A program made the position numbers and the translations under genes. Positions 61,737 to 64,000 of a DNA stretch of 64,000 bases are shown here, in pieces. The stretch is from Candidatus Obscuribacterales bacterium (GTDB lineage Bacteria; Cyanobacteriota; Vampirovibrionia; Obscuribacterales; Obscuribacteraceae). Position 1 is the first letter of the stretch, and the number at the start of each line of letters is the position of its first letter. The stretch lies in the NCBI GenBank assembly GCA_019747875.1, contig JAIEQI010000101.1, forward strand, positions 1-64,000, in the 5' to 3' direction. The notes below the pieces were generated by a model. The model ran no database searches. It was not told where the DNA came from and saw only the letters and a list, made by a program, of their open reading frames with translations.

Positions 61737-61830
61737 AGCTGCAACGCGCTTCGCGCTTATGGGCGGACGGGACGTCCGCGCTCCATACTAAGCTGCAACG
61801 CGCTTCGCGCTCTATACTTAGCTGCAGCGT
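61737..61830. repeat. composite copy of the GC palindrome family
   Basis: Contains GCAACGCGCTTCGCGCTTAT, then GGGCGGACGGGACGTCCGCG, then CTCCATAC, and a second partial GCAACGCGCTTCGCGCTCTA unit. It is the reverse complement of the left half of the 5837 element, in the 61637-61848 gap. Confidence 0.65.
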
Positions 61831-61848
61831 GCTGACCTTGATGAGGCT

Positions 61849-62529
61849 CTAATAGTCTTTTTTGATGCGTTCGACATCGCCTTTGAGCCAGCTGAATCCT
61901 GGATCAACGTTTGAACCTGCGATGTATTCGGCTTCAAAACTGACTTTGTCGCGTTCTGATTTTGCTGGGAAGGTCAGTCCGGGATTGCCGTTGATATCTG
62001 CGAAAACGCTCATGATTGAACGGCGGAAATCAGGATTCGGTGAGCAGGTGATGATCTCCGGAATAATGGTGCGGTTGCGGTAAACGGTAACACGAAGTAC
62101 CGCGCGTCCTGGTGCATTTGCTCGCCCGTTCCAAATTTGGTAGATCGCACCTGCCAATTGCTTGTGCCATTTCTCCCAAGCAAGAACCAGCTCCTTCGAG
62201 CCCTTATCTGCACCTATGTCGAATCCCTTCGGCAAGCGCGCAAAGTCTTCTGATTGAACTGCCCCACTTTTCAAATTCGCCGTGTCTGCCCGGCCTTGCA
62301 GTGGTTCTGCAAATGCATTGCTGTCAACTGGGCTGGAATTATCCGGCTGGGCCTGAGCTGGTATACCTCGCTGAATACGGGTTGGCTCAGCTGGTCGCGC
62401 GTGATGGAGTCGGTAATCCTCAGTTTCGATACGTCCCTTTAGTGGTTGGCTAAAAGCGGGCAGACTGAAGCTGCCGATTGTAGTGGCTAGCATCAGCATT
62501 GAGATCGGAAGAAGTAAGCTTCTGGACAT
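61849..62529 (-). CDS. exported TonB-C-like protein
   Basis: 226 residues from the ATG at 62529 with GGTGGA upstream. A signal peptide (LLLPISMLMLATTIGSFSLP) precedes a disordered linker (about 30-95) and a C-terminal fold like TonB-C/TolA: LAWEKWHKQLAGAIYQIWNG, then APGRAVLRVTVYRNRTIIPE and PDFRRSIMSVFADINGNPGL. No membrane anchor beyond the signal. Overlaps nothing; 19 nt after the TPR gene on the same strand, so likely an operon. Confidence 0.7.
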   Translation of the reverse strand: MSRSLLLPISMLMLATTIGSFSLPAFSQPLKGRIETEDYRLHHARPAEPTRIQRGIPAQAQPDNSSPVDSNAFAEPLQGRADTANLKSGAVQSEDFARLPKGFDIGADKGSKELVLAWEKWHKQLAGAIYQIWNGRANAPGRAVLRVTVYRNRTIIPEIITCSPNPDFRRSIMSVFADINGNPGLTFPAKSERDKVSFEAEYIAGSNVDPGFSWLKGDVERIKKDY

Positions 62530-62548
62530 TTTAGTTTCCACCAAAGAA

Positions 62549-63988
62549 TTAGAATCCTAGCAATAAGCCGTACAAGCCACCTTGCATTGCCCCACGCATA
62601 GCACCTCTGCTCATACCGCCCGGCATTCCTCTATTGCTCATCGCACCCATAGCTGCTCCAGCAATACTGGCCTGTACCGCTCTTCTAAGACGCGTGCTGT
62701 TGGGTGATGTTCCGAGACTACCCATTGGGAGACCGAAGCTGGCTCCGCCGAGTCCGGCAAGTCCACCCAATCCACCCAGTCCACCCATTCCCCTGCCACC
62801 AAAGCTGGCAATTCCGCCTTCGAGAGTTCCGTTTCTTCGCATGTAACTATCTGCAGCAGAGACGCCAAACTCATCGCCGCCATTGGAAGGCAGTCCGGCA
62901 AATGGCGTGATATCGCCAGTCGGTGCATTGTTATTGCTTGATGGATATGAAGCCGGCGCTGCAGGCGAACGGCTGTCATTGGATGCAATCTGCTGCTCAT
63001 CCATTTGCGCTTCGGCTTGATTCAATGTTTGTCTATACAGATCCTTCTTAGGATCAAGAGCTGATGCTGCTCTCAGGTGTCTTACTGATTCTTGATGATT
63101 CCCCTTACCCCTGTAAGCTTGACCGAGTGCGAACTGGATATTCGCATCCATTGGATTCTTTCTTGCAAGCTCATTCAACTTCATGATCGCTTCATCGAAG
63201 TGACCATTCTTATATGCAGCGGAAGCTTCAGCTGCAATTTGCTTGTCGCGGGCAGTCGTGGGTCCACCAGCTAGCTGGCTGTGGGGCGGTGCAACATTGG
63301 GCGCCGCCTGTGGTGGGCGACTCTTGAGTTTATTTGAGACCGAGGCAAGGGCATCTTGAATATCGGAATCGCCAGGGCTTGTTTTTGCTGCTGTCGAATA
63401 AAAACGCTGCGCCGCCGTGAGGTCACCTTTCGATTCGGCAATGGCACCAAGGTTGTAATTTGCGTCGGTGTTGCGGAAGTCAATTCCGAGGACTGTCCTA
63501 TATACCTTTTCTGCCTCGGCAATCTTGCCTTGGGAATAAAGTTGCATTGCTTGCCTGAGTAAACCCTTTACCCGGTCGCTCGAATCCGCTACTTGAGGCG
63601 CATCAAGTGGATCTGTAATTTCGTTTGCTTGAATCGCCGGATTCTCAGGTGCCTGTTTTGGTGTCGGTGCAAACTCGGAACGGTCTAGTTCAGGAGCAAC
63701 AGGCGGCAAGTAGGCCGAACCTTTCATTACCTTTTCAATATTGGCAAGACGCTGGGACGTATCCCCTTTCTTTTCGATTTTGCCGAATAGCTGTTTCTCG
63801 AGATTTTGCAGTCTCTTTTCGATCGGTTGTGAGCCCTGCGCCGTTCCGAACAAGACTTGTTCATACTCGCCCAATTTTTGATATATGCTGACGCTTGGCT
63901 CAGCGAGCAGCATCTGTGGACATGCTGCGGACAATAATGTTGTTAATGCTAACAAGCAGAGTGTTTTTCGTGCTTGGCGGTTTTGCAT
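62549..63988 (-). CDS. exported TPR-repeat protein
   Basis: 479 residues. A signal peptide (TLCLLALTTLLSAACPQMLL) is followed by a short helical domain (YQKLGEYEQVLFGTAQGSQP, then IEKRLQNLEKQLFGK), a linker, and about four to five TPR units (about 138-335: AMQLYSQGKIAEAEKVYRTV, NYNLGAIAESKGDLTAAQRF, ASAAYKNGHFDEAIMKLNEL, FALGQAYRGKGNHQESVRHL). The C-terminus is Gly/Met-rich (GLGGLGGLAGLGGASFG, then GAAMGAMSNRGMPGGM). Probably a periplasmic scaffold co-expressed with the TonB-C-like protein. Confidence 0.75.
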   Translation of the reverse strand: MQNRQARKTLCLLALTTLLSAACPQMLLAEPSVSIYQKLGEYEQVLFGTAQGSQPIEKRLQNLEKQLFGKIEKKGDTSQRLANIEKVMKGSAYLPPVAPELDRSEFAPTPKQAPENPAIQANEITDPLDAPQVADSSDRVKGLLRQAMQLYSQGKIAEAEKVYRTVLGIDFRNTDANYNLGAIAESKGDLTAAQRFYSTAAKTSPGDSDIQDALASVSNKLKSRPPQAAPNVAPPHSQLAGGPTTARDKQIAAEASAAYKNGHFDEAIMKLNELARKNPMDANIQFALGQAYRGKGNHQESVRHLRAASALDPKKDLYRQTLNQAEAQMDEQQIASNDSRSPAAPASYPSSNNNAPTGDITPFAGLPSNGGDEFGVSAADSYMRRNGTLEGGIASFGGRGMGGLGGLGGLAGLGGASFGLPMGSLGTSPNSTRLRRAVQASIAGAAMGAMSNRGMPGGMSRGAMRGAMQGGLYGLLLGF

Positions 63989-64000
63989 TGCGCTGGCCCC

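Overview
The window reads as chromosomal DNA of a Gram-negative-type bacterium with moderate GC. Its mix of genes would fit the Melainabacteria/Vampirovibrionia (for example Candidatus Obscuribacterales): TonB/ExbB/ExbD, FtsEX, an efp-accB-accC cluster, many proline-, glycine- and glutamine-rich exported proteins, TM2/TonB and PATAN/TonB fusions, and a large membrane NADH-dehydrogenase-like complex. That taxonomic guess is inference from gene content; there is no rRNA gene. There is no prophage, insertion sequence or CRISPR array. Two tRNA genes are present.

Layout. 0.1-9 kb: a truncated adhesin-like secreted protein, P5C dehydrogenase, thyA-folA, a cytochrome c, aat and several hypotheticals. 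7.3-11.4 kb: a compact minus-strand operon with a secreted Cys-repeat precursor (seven EGSC units), a DUF692 enzyme, a DUF2063 partner and a YceI protein, plus a second small Cys-containing precursor-like gene upstream. This is the architecture of the recently described HvfABC/bufferin copper-binding RiPP systems. 11.5-13 kb: an esterase and a histone-H1-like protein. 13.7-18.5 kb: a two-gene unit of an adenosine-deaminase-like enzyme and a 1225-residue RelE-like/SF1-helicase/TPR protein. 18.7-31 kb: small secreted peptides, tlyA, tRNA-Ser, a PATAN-TonB membrane protein, miaA, a Yip1-like protein, sppA and low-complexity envelope proteins.

31-41.6 kb: a glycine-zipper envelope protein, a TM2-TonB fusion followed by exbB-exbD, aroE, a CvpA-like protein, an ADP-ribosylglycohydrolase, an SCP2 protein, a DciA-like protein and ftsE-ftsX. 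41.7-45 kb: a GHL10-type glycosidase and a DEAD-box helicase. 45.4-53.5 kb: a translationally coupled six-gene operon like hydrogenase-4/complex I (B, C, E, F, G and a ferredoxin-small-subunit fusion) whose large subunit has lost the nickel-binding cysteine pairs, followed by a beta-carbonic-anhydrase-like gene. 53.5-64 kb: a candidate GC-rich small RNA, a lone response regulator, cyclophilin, tRNA(CAU), accC-accB-efp, a DUF1189 membrane protein, and TonB-fold and TPR exported proteins.

Two dispersed repeat families cut across this layout. One, about 50 bp, sits at the 3' ends of genes but also lies in frame inside two coding regions, where it encodes RGDSPAKL-like or KRGKSPAIL-like peptides. 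The other is a REP/MITE-like palindrome with a GCGGACG-CGTCCGC core next to GTATGGAGCGC.
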